This document shows positions 29,927-39,375 of a DNA stretch of 64,000 bases, in pieces (the first letter of the stretch is position 1; each line of letters begins with the position of its first letter). Below the pieces are notes generated by a model, which was given only the letters and a program-made list of their open reading frames with translations, made no database searches and had not been told where the DNA came from. The position numbers and the translations under genes were made by a program. Origin of the DNA: Occultella aeris. GTDB taxonomy: Bacteria > Actinomycetota > Actinomycetes > Actinomycetales > Beutenbergiaceae. The DNA is taken from NCBI RefSeq assembly GCF_902703175.1, contig NZ_CACRYJ010000036.1, positions 44,802 through 108,801 on the forward strand, in the 5' to 3' direction.

Positions 29927-30895
29927 TCAGGACTCCTTCCGGCCGGCGAAGAACCGGGTCAGGGACAGGATGACGATCAGCGCGAAGAAGATGTAGGAGA
30001 TCGCCGACGCGTACCCGAGCCGGTAGTTCACGAAGCCCGTGTCGTAGATGTAGAGCAGGATCGAGCGGGTGGCACCGTTCGGCCCACCCTGGGTGAGCAG
30101 GTAGATCTGGTCGAACACCTTGAGCGAGGCGAGGATCTGCAGGGCCAGGACGAGCCAGGTGGTGCGCCCGAGCTGCGGGATCGTGATCGAGAACAGGCGC
30201 CGCCAAGCGCCTGCGCCGTCGATCGCGGCGGCCTCGTAGAGGTGTTCCGGGATGGCCTGGAGCGCGGCCAGGTAGAGCAGGAAGTTGAACCCGACGGTCC
30301 ACCACACGGTGGCCGCGATGATCGCGATCATCGCCCAGTTCGGGTCGGTCAGCCAGCCCACCGGCTCCAGCCCGAGGGCGGTGAGCCAGGTGTTGAACAA
30401 CCCCAGGTCGGGCTGGTACATCCAGGCCCAGACCTGCGTCACCACGGCGACGGGCAGCAGGAACGAGGCGAAGAAGGCGAACCGCCAGAGCCATTGGCCG
30501 GGAAGCCCGGTGAACACCAGCAACGCCATCACCAGGGCCACCAGGACCAGCGGGATGGTGCTGCCGACCGTGAACAGGACGGTCTGCCACAGGGTCTGCC
30601 AGACCTGCGCGTCGCCGAAGGCCTCGACGAAGTTCGCGATCCCGACGAAGCCGGGTTCGGTGCCGATCAGGGTGCGGTCGGTCAGGCTCATCCAGATGCC
30701 GTAGATGATCGGCCAGACCAGGAAGACGAGGAAGACGACTGCGAACGGAAGCATGAACCAGTAGCCGCTGCGGCCGCTGTGGAGTTGTTCGGCGCGTCGC
30801 TCGGCTTCGCGCGTTGAGCGGCGCAGGTCCTTACGGCCTGCGCTCGGGGCGGACGACGGCGTCGCTGCCGTCGCGTCGGAGGTGGTGGCACTCAT
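29927..30895 (-). CDS. Sugar ABC transporter permease (MalF-like, regulon 2)
   Basis: A 322-residue permease. A charged cytoplasmic N-terminus of about 45 residues is followed by about six hydrophobic segments. The EAA loop reads YEAAAIDGAGAWRRLFSITIP. It lies 16 bases downstream of the binding-protein gene and forms the channel with the following permease. The family is the broad disaccharide/oligosaccharide CUT1 group. Confidence 0.88.
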   Translation of the reverse strand: MSATTSDATAATPSSAPSAGRKDLRRSTREAERRAEQLHSGRSGYWFMLPFAVVFLVFLVWPIIYGIWMSLTDRTLIGTEPGFVGIANFVEAFGDAQVWQTLWQTVLFTVGSTIPLVLVALVMALLVFTGLPGQWLWRFAFFASFLLPVAVVTQVWAWMYQPDLGLFNTWLTALGLEPVGWLTDPNWAMIAIIAATVWWTVGFNFLLYLAALQAIPEHLYEAAAIDGAGAWRRLFSITIPQLGRTTWLVLALQILASLKVFDQIYLLTQGGPNGATRSILLYIYDTGFVNYRLGYASAISYIFFALIVILSLTRFFAGRKES

Positions 30896-30911
30896 GGGTT
30901 GCTCTCCCGCC

Positions 30912-32267
30912 CTACGCCGGTGCCGGCGTCTCGAGGAACGTGTTCATCTCGCCGACCATCATGTCGACGGCGTCCTGCGCGGTGCCGAGGCCCTGCAGTG
31001 CGGTCTGCATCGCCTGGGACATGCGGTTCTGGAAGTCGCTGCCGGAGCCCGCGAACCACACCGGTGGGTCGAGGAAGATCCAGTCGGCAGCCTGGGCGTA
31101 GTTCCGCTGCGGAACCAGGTCCTGGTACTCGTCGGACTCCACCACCGGGATGAGAGAAGGGATGTGCCCCGCGTCTGCCCAGCGCAGCCCCCGCTTGAGG
31201 ATCGCGCCCAGAACCTCATAGGTCGCCTCGCGTCGTTCCGGGTTGGCGACCAGCTGCCTCGGCAACACGTAGGAGTGGGAGTCCCCGAACGCCGTCGGCG
31301 TGCCGAAGATGATCGGCACGGTCGCGCCGCCCAGATCCGGGATCGCACCCTGCAGCGAGGTCTTCTCCCACACGCCGGAGAAGATCAGCCCGGTCTGCTC
31401 GGTACTGAAGTTCGCGATCGCGGAGCCGTAGTCGCTGTTGCTCGCGGCGACGGTGCCGTCGAGCATCGACTGCATGAACTCGAGCACCTCGACGGCGGCG
31501 CCGTCGTCGAAGCCGACGGGCTGGCCCGGCGTGAACTCGTAGTCGGCGCCGGTCTGGCCGTAGAACCCCCAGAACATGCGCCACGGCTGTGCGGCGTCAC
31601 TGAGGTACCCGTAGGAGAGGCCCTGCGCGCCGGTCACCTCCGCCATCGCGCGGCCGGCGTCCAGGAGGGCGTCCGGGTTGTCGATCTCGACCAGCGTGCC
31701 GTCCGGGTTCAGCAGACCGGCCGGTTCGGCGATGGCCGGGTTGTAGAACGTGATGAACGGGTGCGTGTCCAGCGGCAGCGCGTATAGCTCGTCCTGGTAG
31801 AGAGCCCGCTCCCACAGCGCGGCGGGGAAGTCGGACTCGGTGATGCCGACCTGCTCGAGCAGGTCCAGGTCGAACGGTTCCAGGAGCCCGCCGGGCGCGT
31901 ACCCGATCAGTCGGGACAGGTGCATCACGGCCGCCTCGGGGGCGCGGCCACCGGTCGATGCCATGGCGAGCTTCGTGTAGTACGGCGCACCCCACGCCAA
32001 CGTGGTCCGGTCGATCGTGATGTGCGGCAACTCCTCCCGGACGCCTTCGACGATCTCACCCATGATCTCGCCGTCCGACCCGCCGAGAAGGTCCCAGATG
32101 CGCACGAGCGTGCCGGACGAGGTGGCGCTCGCCACGCTTCCTGCGCAACTGCTCAGTGCACCTGCCGAGAGCAGTGTGCCAGCGCCGAGAGCGCCTTGCA
32201 GCACCGATCTCCGACGCGGCCCACGGGCTCCCGACCCGGGAGAACGTAACGCTGAATTCACGGTCAT
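30912..32267 (-). CDS. Sugar ABC transporter substrate-binding lipoprotein (regulon 2)
   Basis: A 451-residue binding protein with a twin-arginine-like lipoprotein signal: RRRSVLQG at 18-25, a hydrophobic stretch, and a lipobox ending at Cys 41 (LSSC). Export by the Tat route is therefore likely. The mature part is of the extracellular family 1 type. I chose the ATG at 32267, preceded by GGAGG. It is first in the importer operon and divergent from the LacI-type regulator. Confidence 0.85.
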   Translation of the reverse strand: MTVNSALRSPGSGARGPRRRSVLQGALGAGTLLSAGALSSCAGSVASATSSGTLVRIWDLLGGSDGEIMGEIVEGVREELPHITIDRTTLAWGAPYYTKLAMASTGGRAPEAAVMHLSRLIGYAPGGLLEPFDLDLLEQVGITESDFPAALWERALYQDELYALPLDTHPFITFYNPAIAEPAGLLNPDGTLVEIDNPDALLDAGRAMAEVTGAQGLSYGYLSDAAQPWRMFWGFYGQTGADYEFTPGQPVGFDDGAAVEVLEFMQSMLDGTVAASNSDYGSAIANFSTEQTGLIFSGVWEKTSLQGAIPDLGGATVPIIFGTPTAFGDSHSYVLPRQLVANPERREATYEVLGAILKRGLRWADAGHIPSLIPVVESDEYQDLVPQRNYAQAADWIFLDPPVWFAGSGSDFQNRMSQAMQTALQGLGTAQDAVDMMVGEMNTFLETPAPA

Positions 32268-32335
32268 CTTTGACCTCCAGGTAGGCGATGCGCACGTTAA
32301 CAGCCGCACAGGATCGTCTTTGTGTCCGATGCAAC

Positions 32336-32350
32336 TTCTAACGTTGAATA
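32336..32350. promoter_or_regulatory. Imperfect LacI-type operator in the divergent promoter
   Basis: The AACGTT core (32340-32345) with the right arm GTTGAATA resembles the perfect operator TACAACGTTGTA found before the GH2 gene, but the left arm is degenerate. It sits between the regulator and importer genes. Confidence 0.4.
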
Positions 32351-32391
32351 CAGTGATGTACCGCACATCGGCTGTCAAGTGGAGGTGGACC

Positions 32392-33474
32392 GTGTCGCAA
32401 GACCGCAGCGGTACAGAAGACGGCGCGCCCGCACGGCCGGCGCGCCGGCCGAACGTGAAGGACGTGGCCGCGCTCGCCGGCGTGTCCTGGAAGACGGTCT
32501 CGAACGTGGTCAACGGCACCGCCCCGGTGCGGGACAGCACCCGCGAGCGGGTGCAGCGAGCCATCGATGAACTCGGTTACCGGCCCAACGCGGCGGGCCG
32601 CAATCTGCGGCAGGGGCGAAGCCGGCTGCTCGCCCTGGCGATCCCCGAGATCCGCCTCTCGTACTTCGCGGACCTGGCCCACGCCGTCATCCTCGCCGCG
32701 AAGGCCCGCGGCTACACGGTTCTCATCGACGAGACGTTCGCCGAGCCGGGCCACGAGCAGGTCGTCGCCGAAGGGTTCCGGGTCGACCTCCTCGACGGCG
32801 TCATCTTCTCTCCGCAGGCGCTTGCCGACTCCGACCTCGTGGCCGCCGGCGGACGGCTGCCGATGGTCATGCTCGGCGAGGCCACCCTGCCCGTGGACGG
32901 CGGCGCGGCCGCGGCCGACCACGTCGTGATCGACAACGTGGTCTCCGCCCGCGAGGCCACCGAACACCTGATCGCGTCGGGGCGGCGCCGGATCGGGTTC
33001 CTGGGAGTGCGGGCCACCGAGACCAACGGCACCGGGGTGCTGCGGCACGCGGGCTACGCGGCCGCCCTCGAGGCGCACGGACTCACCGCGGAGGCCTTCC
33101 CTGCTCCGACCTACTCCCGCCCCGGCGGTGCCGAGGTGGTCGGCGGGCTCCTCGACCGGTTCACCGGCCCCGACGCCCTCGATGCGCTCGTCTGCGCGAA
33201 CGACCTCCTCGCCATCGGGGCCATGCACGTGCTGCGCGCGGCCGGGCTCCGGGTGCCAGAGGACGTGGCCGTGCTCGGCTGGGACGGTACCGAGGACGGC
33301 ATCTACTCGAACCCGACCCTGACCACCGTGGCACCAGACCTGTCCGCGCTCGCGGAGTTGGCGGTGGATCTGGTGCTCGCCCGGGTGGACGGCTCGACGG
33401 TGACGCCGCAGGTGCACACGGTCGGGCACCGGCTGATCGTCCGGGAGAGCACGAACGGGCACCCCGGGAACTGA
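32392..33474 (+). CDS. LacI-family transcriptional regulator (sugar regulon 2)
   Basis: A 360-residue repressor. The helix-turn-helix spans about residues 22-42 (VKDVAALAGVSWKTVSNVVN) and is followed by a sugar-binding effector domain. I chose the GTG at 32392 because GGAGG lies six bases upstream; an ATG at 32356 is also in frame. It is divergent from the importer operon and precedes the glycosidase gene, whose promoter has a perfect palindrome that this protein probably binds. Confidence 0.88.
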   Translation: MSQDRSGTEDGAPARPARRPNVKDVAALAGVSWKTVSNVVNGTAPVRDSTRERVQRAIDELGYRPNAAGRNLRQGRSRLLALAIPEIRLSYFADLAHAVILAAKARGYTVLIDETFAEPGHEQVVAEGFRVDLLDGVIFSPQALADSDLVAAGGRLPMVMLGEATLPVDGGAAAADHVVIDNVVSAREATEHLIASGRRRIGFLGVRATETNGTGVLRHAGYAAALEAHGLTAEAFPAPTYSRPGGAEVVGGLLDRFTGPDALDALVCANDLLAIGAMHVLRAAGLRVPEDVAVLGWDGTEDGIYSNPTLTTVAPDLSALAELAVDLVLARVDGSTVTPQVHTVGHRLIVRESTNGHPGN

Positions 33475-33527
33475 CCGGGGCTTGACCAGGGCCTCAGGCG
33501 ATGGCCTAGGCTTGCCGGTGGCCCGCC

Positions 33528-33539
33528 TACAACGTTGTA
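33528..33539. promoter_or_regulatory. LacI-type operator upstream of the GH2 gene
   Basis: TACAACGTTGTA is a perfect 12-bp palindrome 17 bases before the GH2 start codon. Its position would block transcription or ribosome access when bound by the upstream LacI-type regulator. Confidence 0.65.
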
Positions 33540-33555
33540 TCTCGAGGAGAGATAG

Positions 33556-35388
33556 ATGTCCGACATCCCCCGCCCGGAGTACCCCCGCCCGCAGATGGTC
33601 CGGCCCGACTGGCTGAACCTGAACGGCACCTGGCAGTTCGAGATCGACGGCGGTGACTCCGGCCTCGAGCGTGGTCTCGTCACCTCCGACCTCAGCGGGA
33701 GCATCACCGTCCCGTTCGCCCCGGAGTCCGAGCTCTCCGGCGTCGAGCACGTCGACTTCATGGACGCCGTCTGGTACCGCCGCACGGTGACCGTCCCGGC
33801 CAACTGGTCCGGACGCCGGGCGCTGCTGCACTTCGGCGCCGTCGACCATGACACGACCGTGTGGGTGAACGGCACCGAGGTGGTGCGCCACCGCGGCGGT
33901 TTCTCCCCGTTCACCGCTGACCTGCACGGTGTGGCAGCGCCCGGTGAGGAGGCCACCATCGTGGTCCGCGCCCGCGACCCGCGCCACGCGAACCAGGCCC
34001 GCGGCAAGCAGGCCACCAAGTTCAAGAACTCCGAGTGCAACTACACCCGGACCACCGGCATCTGGCAGACCGTGTGGCTCGAGCCGGTGCCGCACACCCA
34101 CCTGCGCCGTCCGCGGATCACCCCGGACCTCGCCTCGACCAGTTTCACCGTGGTGGCCGCGCTGTCCGGCAACGTGCCCGGCTACCAGGTCCGCGCCGTG
34201 CTCTCCGACGACGCCGGCGAGATCGCCACCGCGACCTCCCGCGCCGACCTCGACCTCGCCCCGAGCCTGCACCTGGCGGTGCCGCAGGACCGGGTCCGGC
34301 TCTGGTCCGTGGGTCAGGGCAATCTATACGGTGTGCGGGTCGAGCTGCTCGACGCCGACGGCGCCTTGGTGGACTCGGTCGACTCCTACGCGGGCCTGCG
34401 CTCGGTCGCGATCGACGGCAACCGGATCCTCATCAACGGCGAGCCCGTGTTCCAGCGGCTCGTACTGGACCAGGGCTACTACCCGGACGGGCTGATGACG
34501 GCGCCCTCCGACGCGGCCCTCGTCGAGGACATCGAGCTCTCGCTGAACGCCGGCTTCAACGGCGCCCGGCTGCACCAGAAGGTCTTCGAGGAGCGGTTCC
34601 TCTACCACGCGGACCGGCTCGGCTACCTGGTCTGGGGCGAGTTCGGGGACTGGGGCATCGGCGGCGGCGGACCGATCACGGACCACCAGCGGGTCACCGC
34701 CTCGTTCATCACCCAGTGGCTCGAGGTCCTCGACCGGGATGTCTCGCACCCCTCGATCGTCGGGTGGTGCCCGCTGAACGAGACCTGGCAGGTGCTGCAC
34801 GACCGCATCACCGACCTCGACGACGTCACCCGCGGCATGTGGCTCGCTACGAAGGCGGCCGACCCCTCGCGCCCGGTGCTGGACACCTCCGGCTATTCCC
34901 ACCGGGTCCTGGAGACCGACGTCTACGACTCGCACAACTACACCCAGGACCCGGCCGCGTTCGCCGAGGAGATGGGGGACGTGGCAGGCGGGACGCCCTG
35001 GATCAACACCCACGACGGGCGCACCATCTCCCAGGACTACAACGGCCAGCCCTACTTCGTCAGCGAGTACGGCGGCATCTGGTGGAACCCGGACGCGCTC
35101 GCGGCCGCGGGCGACAACCGTGAGGAGTCCTGGGGGTACGGCCAGCGGGTCGCCGACGAGGAGGAGTTCCAGGTCCGGTTCGCCGGCCTGACCGACGTCC
35201 TGCTCGACGACGTCAACATGTTCGGCTACTGCTACACGCAACTCACCGACGTGTTCCAGGAGGAGAACGGCATCTACCGCTTCGACCGCAGCGTCAAGCT
35301 CGATGTGGACCGCGTCCGCGCCGTGCAGCAGCGGCCGGCCGCGATCGAGGCGACCGCGCGGGTGGCCGCACCGGGCAGCGCCGGCTGA
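33556..35388 (+). CDS. Family 2 glycoside hydrolase
   Basis: A 610-residue retaining glycosidase with the GH2 layout: an N-terminal sugar-binding domain, an immunoglobulin-like domain (about 190-290) and a TIM barrel. The acid/base is Glu 409 in PLNETW, and the nucleophile is Glu 504 in VSEYGG. There is no signal peptide, so it cleaves imported oligosaccharides in the cytoplasm. Specificity could be beta-galactoside, beta-glucuronide or beta-mannoside; the sequence alone does not settle this. GAGGAG precedes the ATG. It is coregulated with the regulon 2 importer through a shared operator type. Confidence 0.87.
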   Translation: MSDIPRPEYPRPQMVRPDWLNLNGTWQFEIDGGDSGLERGLVTSDLSGSITVPFAPESELSGVEHVDFMDAVWYRRTVTVPANWSGRRALLHFGAVDHDTTVWVNGTEVVRHRGGFSPFTADLHGVAAPGEEATIVVRARDPRHANQARGKQATKFKNSECNYTRTTGIWQTVWLEPVPHTHLRRPRITPDLASTSFTVVAALSGNVPGYQVRAVLSDDAGEIATATSRADLDLAPSLHLAVPQDRVRLWSVGQGNLYGVRVELLDADGALVDSVDSYAGLRSVAIDGNRILINGEPVFQRLVLDQGYYPDGLMTAPSDAALVEDIELSLNAGFNGARLHQKVFEERFLYHADRLGYLVWGEFGDWGIGGGGPITDHQRVTASFITQWLEVLDRDVSHPSIVGWCPLNETWQVLHDRITDLDDVTRGMWLATKAADPSRPVLDTSGYSHRVLETDVYDSHNYTQDPAAFAEEMGDVAGGTPWINTHDGRTISQDYNGQPYFVSEYGGIWWNPDALAAAGDNREESWGYGQRVADEEEFQVRFAGLTDVLLDDVNMFGYCYTQLTDVFQEENGIYRFDRSVKLDVDRVRAVQQRPAAIEATARVAAPGSAG

Positions 35389-35405
35389 GCCGGTCTTCGC
35401 CAACC

Positions 35406-35461
35406 TGCCCGACGGCGAAGGTGGGCCCGCCTACGCGGCCCACTTTCCGCCGTCGGGCAGT
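35406..35461 (+). terminator. Strong terminator hairpin after the GH2 gene
   Basis: The arms 35406-35427 and 35439-35461 form a stem of about 22 bp with one bulge and one G-T pair around a loop of about 11 bases. Both ends consist of the recurring GCCCGACGGCG element. It is the last chromosomal signal before the tRNA. Confidence 0.75.
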
Positions 35462-35510
35462 CGCGTTTGGCTTCACGGTGGCCCGATGGGCCACAATGGA
35501 CCGGGCGCCG

Positions 35511-35599
35511 GGAGGGTTGACAGAGCGGCCGAATGTGACGGTCTTGAAAACCGTTGTGCCTCAACAGCACCAAGGGTTCGAATCCCTTACCCTCCGCCA
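35511..35599 (+). tRNA. tRNA-Ser (anticodon UGA)
   Basis: The acceptor arm GGAGGGT (35511-35517) pairs with ACCCTCC (35589-35595). The anticodon stem ACGGT/ACCGT surrounds CTTGAAA, with anticodon TGA at 35545-35547. A long variable arm typical of tRNA-Ser is present, the T loop reads GGTTCGAATCC, and the 3' CCA is encoded. The tyrosine integrase gene begins about 160 bases downstream, so the 3' end probably serves as the attachment site. Confidence 0.95.
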
Positions 35600-35760
35600 A
35601 CGACAGCCCCGGACCCGCATGGTTCCGGGGCTTCGCGTTGCAATGGCGCCGTTTCTGGTCCCGTGTGCAGTTGGCACCAGAGTGCACAGGTGCGCCCTGG
35701 TATGCTTGAAATTAGGACCAAGACAGGACACGCTGGCCCCTTGGGATCAGGAGGTTGAGG

Positions 35761-36933
35761 ATGCCTAAGAAGCGCACGAAGTTGCCACGCGGGATCGACC
35801 GCCGGACCGGCGGTATGTACCGTGCCCGGGTGACCTACGAGGGTCGCCAATACGCGATCGGCAACTACTTCACCATCGGCGATGCCAAGGCTGCGCTGTC
35901 CATAGCCCGCTCGGAGATTGCCCGCTGCGTGTTCATAGCACCCACCGAGCGACGCAAGTCGGTGCGGGACGCCGCGACCCGTGAGCGTGTCGAGTCCGTG
36001 ACTGTGCGGGAGTGGGCGGACGACTGGCTCGTCCGGCTCGCGGACGAGGGTAGGTCGCCCGGCACGACCCGGTCCTACCGCTCGACCCTGGACGTGCACG
36101 TGCTGCCGACGCTCGGTGACGTACGCATGGTCGATGTGGTTCCCGAGGACATCGACGTGCTCCTCAAGGCGGTGCGGGCCAAGCGCGGGCCGTGGGCGAA
36201 CGTGGCCCGGACGGTGCGCACCATGTTCCGCGCTGCCGTCGCCGCGAAGATCGGTGGCGTAACGGTATCGCCCGTGAACGTGTCCATCCCGAAGGACACC
36301 CGCGCGAGCGCCTCCATCGACACCGAGGAGGTCGCTTCGCCTGCCGAGGTGCGAGCCATGGCAGCGGCGATGCCGCAGCACCTGCGCATCGCCGTCCCGC
36401 TGGCCGCGTGGTGCTCCCTGCGGCTCGGCGAGGTGCTTGGTCTGCAGCGCCGCGACCTAGAGCACCTAGACGACCCGGCGCGTGCCGTGCTGCACGTGCG
36501 TCGTCAGTGGCACACGAAGACCTCACCCCCGGGCTACACCGATCCCAAGGCCGGGTCGCGGCGTTCCATCGCGATCCCTGCCGTGGTGCTCTCGGACCTA
36601 TGCGAGCACTTGGCCGCGCACGCCGGGCCGGGCCGGGAGGGTCCGGTCCTGCCGAGCACAAGGAACCCGCAGGCTCCGATCTCGCAGACCTCCTTCGACA
36701 AGGCCTGGCGGGTCGCACGGGATCAGGTGCGACCGCGCTTCCTGTTCCACAACCTGAGGCATACCGGCCTGACCACGTACGCCGCCCAGGGCGCCACACT
36801 CGAGGAGCTGAAGCGGCGCGGCGGGCACCGTAGCACCGACGCGGCAATGCGCTACCAGCATGCGACGGCGCAGCGGGACAGAGCGCTTACGGCGCGTATG
36901 AGCGTCGAGGTCGAGGTCGAGGACGCGGTGTGA
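35761..36933 (+). CDS. Tyrosine recombinase (element integrase)
   Basis: A 390-residue phage-type integrase with an AP2-like arm-binding N-terminus (GMYRARVTYEGRQY). A core-binding domain follows at about 85-170, then the catalytic domain. Catalytic residues are all present: Arg 221 in SLRLGEV, His 330 and Arg 333 in HNLRHTG, the GGHRS box, and Tyr 365. An AGGAGG site lies six bases before the ATG. The position next to tRNA-Ser shows that this enzyme inserted the element there. It appears functional, although the DNA behind it is decayed. Confidence 0.92.
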   Translation: MPKKRTKLPRGIDRRTGGMYRARVTYEGRQYAIGNYFTIGDAKAALSIARSEIARCVFIAPTERRKSVRDAATRERVESVTVREWADDWLVRLADEGRSPGTTRSYRSTLDVHVLPTLGDVRMVDVVPEDIDVLLKAVRAKRGPWANVARTVRTMFRAAVAAKIGGVTVSPVNVSIPKDTRASASIDTEEVASPAEVRAMAAAMPQHLRIAVPLAAWCSLRLGEVLGLQRRDLEHLDDPARAVLHVRRQWHTKTSPPGYTDPKAGSRRSIAIPAVVLSDLCEHLAAHAGPGREGPVLPSTRNPQAPISQTSFDKAWRVARDQVRPRFLFHNLRHTGLTTYAAQGATLEELKRRGGHRSTDAAMRYQHATAQRDRALTARMSVEVEVEDAV

Positions 36934-37233
36934 CCGGGAGGATTTGCTAACCCGAATCATGTGCGCGGACCGGGCCTTGGGGTTCCTCACCGTGATGTCA
37001 CACGCGGCTACCAGACGATTGCCGTAGGGCCGGTGTCTGGCCAGACTCGGTCCAGGTGATCGGCGGGAGGCTCTCCATGCGGCTGCCCACCGGGTGATCT
37101 GGTGTGGCTCACTTTCGGTCTGCAGTCCGCGGGTCACCGTGACGAGGCGTGGCTCAAGAAGGGACTGCCCAGCTCGTAGTAGCAATGCCCACCTCGCCGT
37201 CCGCATCGGATCGAGCACAGGCGGGAGCAGCGC
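36934..37233. other. Noncoding stretch between the integrase gene and the IS110 remnant
   Basis: No credible gene is visible in these 300 bases. The right half is the usual position of the noncoding end of an IS110-type element, which in this family can encode a bridge RNA. I see only short hairpins such as GGTCACCGTGACG and cannot define such an RNA. Confidence 0.4.
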
Positions 37234-38355
37234 ATGAACTACCGGTCGGAGCGCGTCATCATTGGGGTGGATCCCCACAAGTTGTCGGCGACGATCGAGG
37301 TCGTCGACCAGCATGAACAGCGACTCGGGTCGGTTCGGTTCACCACCGACCGGGCTGGCCATACCGCGATGCGCACCTAGGCGAACACTTGGCCGAACCC
37401 GGTCTGGGCGGTCGAGGGAAGCAACGGCGCCGGGCGACCGCTGGCCCAACGATTGCTCGAGGACGGCGGGCATAACCGCAAGACCGACGCGCACGATGCA
37501 CACGCGGTCGCCGCTGTTGCGGTCCGCACAACGACCCTGAGGGTGCTGCAGCTCGATGGCGAACTCGAAGCACTACGGATGCTCACCGACCGTCGCGAGG
37601 CACTGACTCGCCGGCGGGTCCAGACCGTCGACCGACTCCAGGCTCTGCTCGCAGAACTCCTGCCAGGACAGGCGAAACGCGACATCACCACCGGTCAGGC
37701 CAAGACCATGCTCGCGTCGGTGCGTCCCCGGGACATCGCCGGCAAGACCCGCCGCCGCATCGCCGCCGAAGAGCTCGCCGAGCTGGTCGCGGTCGAGGCC
37801 AAGATCAAGAAGTCCACCGTCGAGCTCAAAACCATCGTCGTGGCCCGCGGCTCACGCTTGATGGATCTGCACGGCGTCGGCCCCGTCGTCGCTGCCCGCG
37901 TACTGGCCGACGCCGGCGACGTGACGCGCTTCGCTGACCGCAACCGGTTCGCGTCCTGGACCGGCACCGCACCCTTGGATGCCTCATCCGGTGAGCAGAA
38001 CCGGCACCGTCTCTCACGGGCCGGGAACCGGCGGATGAACCACATGATCCACATCGCAGCGATCAGCGAGATCCGTCTCAACACCGACGGCCGGGTCTAC
38101 TACCGACGTAAGCGAGCCGAGGGCAAGAAGCCGCTCGAGGCGATCCGCTGTCTCAAGCGCAGGATCTCCGACGCGATCTACCGCCAACTGCTCGAAGACG
38201 CACAACGTGCAGCCGTCGAAGACGTTGGCACGGGTCCGGGAGGGCACTGCAGGGCGTCTCAAGAATCCAGCGCGGTCGACCTACCCCTGCACATCGACAC
38301 TTCGGATCAGCCACTTCCCGGACCCGCGGACAAGACGCTACGCCAAACCGGTTGA
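37234..38355 (+). pseudogene. IS110-family transposase, broken
   Basis: The frame reads MNYRSERVIIGVDPHK, with the DEDD-type first Asp in GVDPHK, and later TDAHDA, DLHGVGPVVAARVL and the Tnp20 SRAGNRRMNHMIHIAA segment. Two lesions are visible. A TAG stop at 37378-37380 interrupts codon 49. About 18 residues expected between LLEDGG and HNRKTDAHD are also missing. Both are in frame with the downstream 300-residue open stretch, which lacks the RuvC-like N-terminus on its own. It is an inactive copy. Confidence 0.85.
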
Positions 38356-38401
38356 CAACAGAAGGGAGCCGGACGGGGTTCTCGAGGGACCAGTGGTCTG
38401 A

Positions 38402-38560
38402 TCGCAAAGTGCTCGCCTCGCCAAACTCATGAACCTCCCGGCCCGGATCACGTCCTACGCTCGTCGTCTACGACGGCACCTGCCGCTCAACTGGCCCTGA
38501 GAAGCAGCCCGGACCACGTTCTACGACGCTGTGCTACACGCCCGAGACTGGGCGACCTGA
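38402..38560 (+). pseudogene. C-terminal fragment of an IS1380/IS4-type transposase
   Basis: Translation gives LAKLMNLPARITSYARR followed by LRRHLPLNWP, the usual C-terminal end of IS1380-like transposases. A TGA at 38498-38500 replaces the expected Trp codon, and the frame continues to a second stop at 38558. Nothing of the catalytic core remains. It is a decayed scrap adjoining the IS110 remnant. Confidence 0.6.
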
Positions 38561-38953
38561 AATCAGTCTGAAGCGCCCCTGCCGCCGCACAATCACAGTG
38601 GAAACACCGGTCAGGCCGGGCAGCCACAACACGCCCACAGATGCCGTCATCACGCCGGAATCGACCTCAGGCGTCGACCTACAACTCATCGGTGGATCGA
38701 GGCAAGGGTGGCATGTTGCCCACGGTGTCTCCACAAGCTCTCGATGTCTGCGGACCGCGAGAACTGGTGGACGCTGATGTCGGTGCGCCGGCACCGGTCA
38801 TCAGGCAACCCTGGAGTGCGGACAGTTCCGGTCGGACGAAGCGCAGCACGCATGTGGCCGTAGTCCTACCGATCCGCGTCCGCAAGCGGCTGGCTCGCGT
38901 GAGGTAGCGACTCCGGGAGGTTCCCGGGGCCGATCACACGGGAGACCTCTACC
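38561..38953. other. Noncoding remnant region before the 110-residue gene
   Basis: No supported gene. An open frame at 38641-38907 has no family resemblance and no good ribosome-binding site. A small hairpin, CCGGGA/TCCCGG (38913-38927), lies about 27 bases before the next start codon. Confidence 0.4.
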
Positions 38954-39286
38954 ATGGACAACGCTAATACTCGTGCTTTCGGTACCACCGTCTACAGCAC
39001 CAGCGGCACCGCACCCTTGCGGATCGTGCCGCTGAAGCGGAACGATTATGCGGTGTGGCTGGAGTTAGAGGACGGCTCGGGCCAGATCTACAACCGTGCC
39101 GGGCTGGCATCGGTGATGGGCGGTGGCGGGTTCGCGCTTTCGACGTCGGGCACCGCGCCGGTCCGGGTCGACGTTCACGACGCTCGGACCGTGCGTGTCT
39201 CGTTCGAGGATGGCAGTGGGCAGGCTTATGACCGCGGATGGCTTCTGAGGGCGCTGGCTGAGCACAGGCAGGATCTTGACCTCTGA
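38954..39286 (+). CDS. Hypothetical protein with internal duplication
   Basis: A 110-residue acidic soluble protein without recognised family. It consists of two similar halves. Each begins STSGTAP(L/V)R(I/V), continues with alternating beta-like sequence, and ends DGSGQ(I/A)Y(N/D)R followed by a short helix. There is no signal peptide or membrane segment. GGAGA lies eight bases before the ATG, so expression is plausible. It sits in the eroded left arm of the element, between transposon debris and a zinc-finger protein. No function can be assigned. Confidence 0.6.
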   Translation: MDNANTRAFGTTVYSTSGTAPLRIVPLKRNDYAVWLELEDGSGQIYNRAGLASVMGGGGFALSTSGTAPVRVDVHDARTVRVSFEDGSGQAYDRGWLLRALAEHRQDLDL

Positions 39287-39375
39287 GCTAGCGGCGGTGA
39301 CCCGCACCCGCCCAACGGCTGATCGCCCGCCGTGCCAGAGGGGCGACTACTGCTTGCTGCAACTGTGGGCGTTCC

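Noticed and set aside
32338..34272. A 644-codon minus-strand open frame opposite the LacI and GH2 genes
   Set aside because: No family resemblance, and it mirrors two well-supported genes.
38641..38907. An 88-codon plus-strand open frame beside the transposon debris
   Set aside because: No good start signal, no motifs, and an equally open antisense frame.
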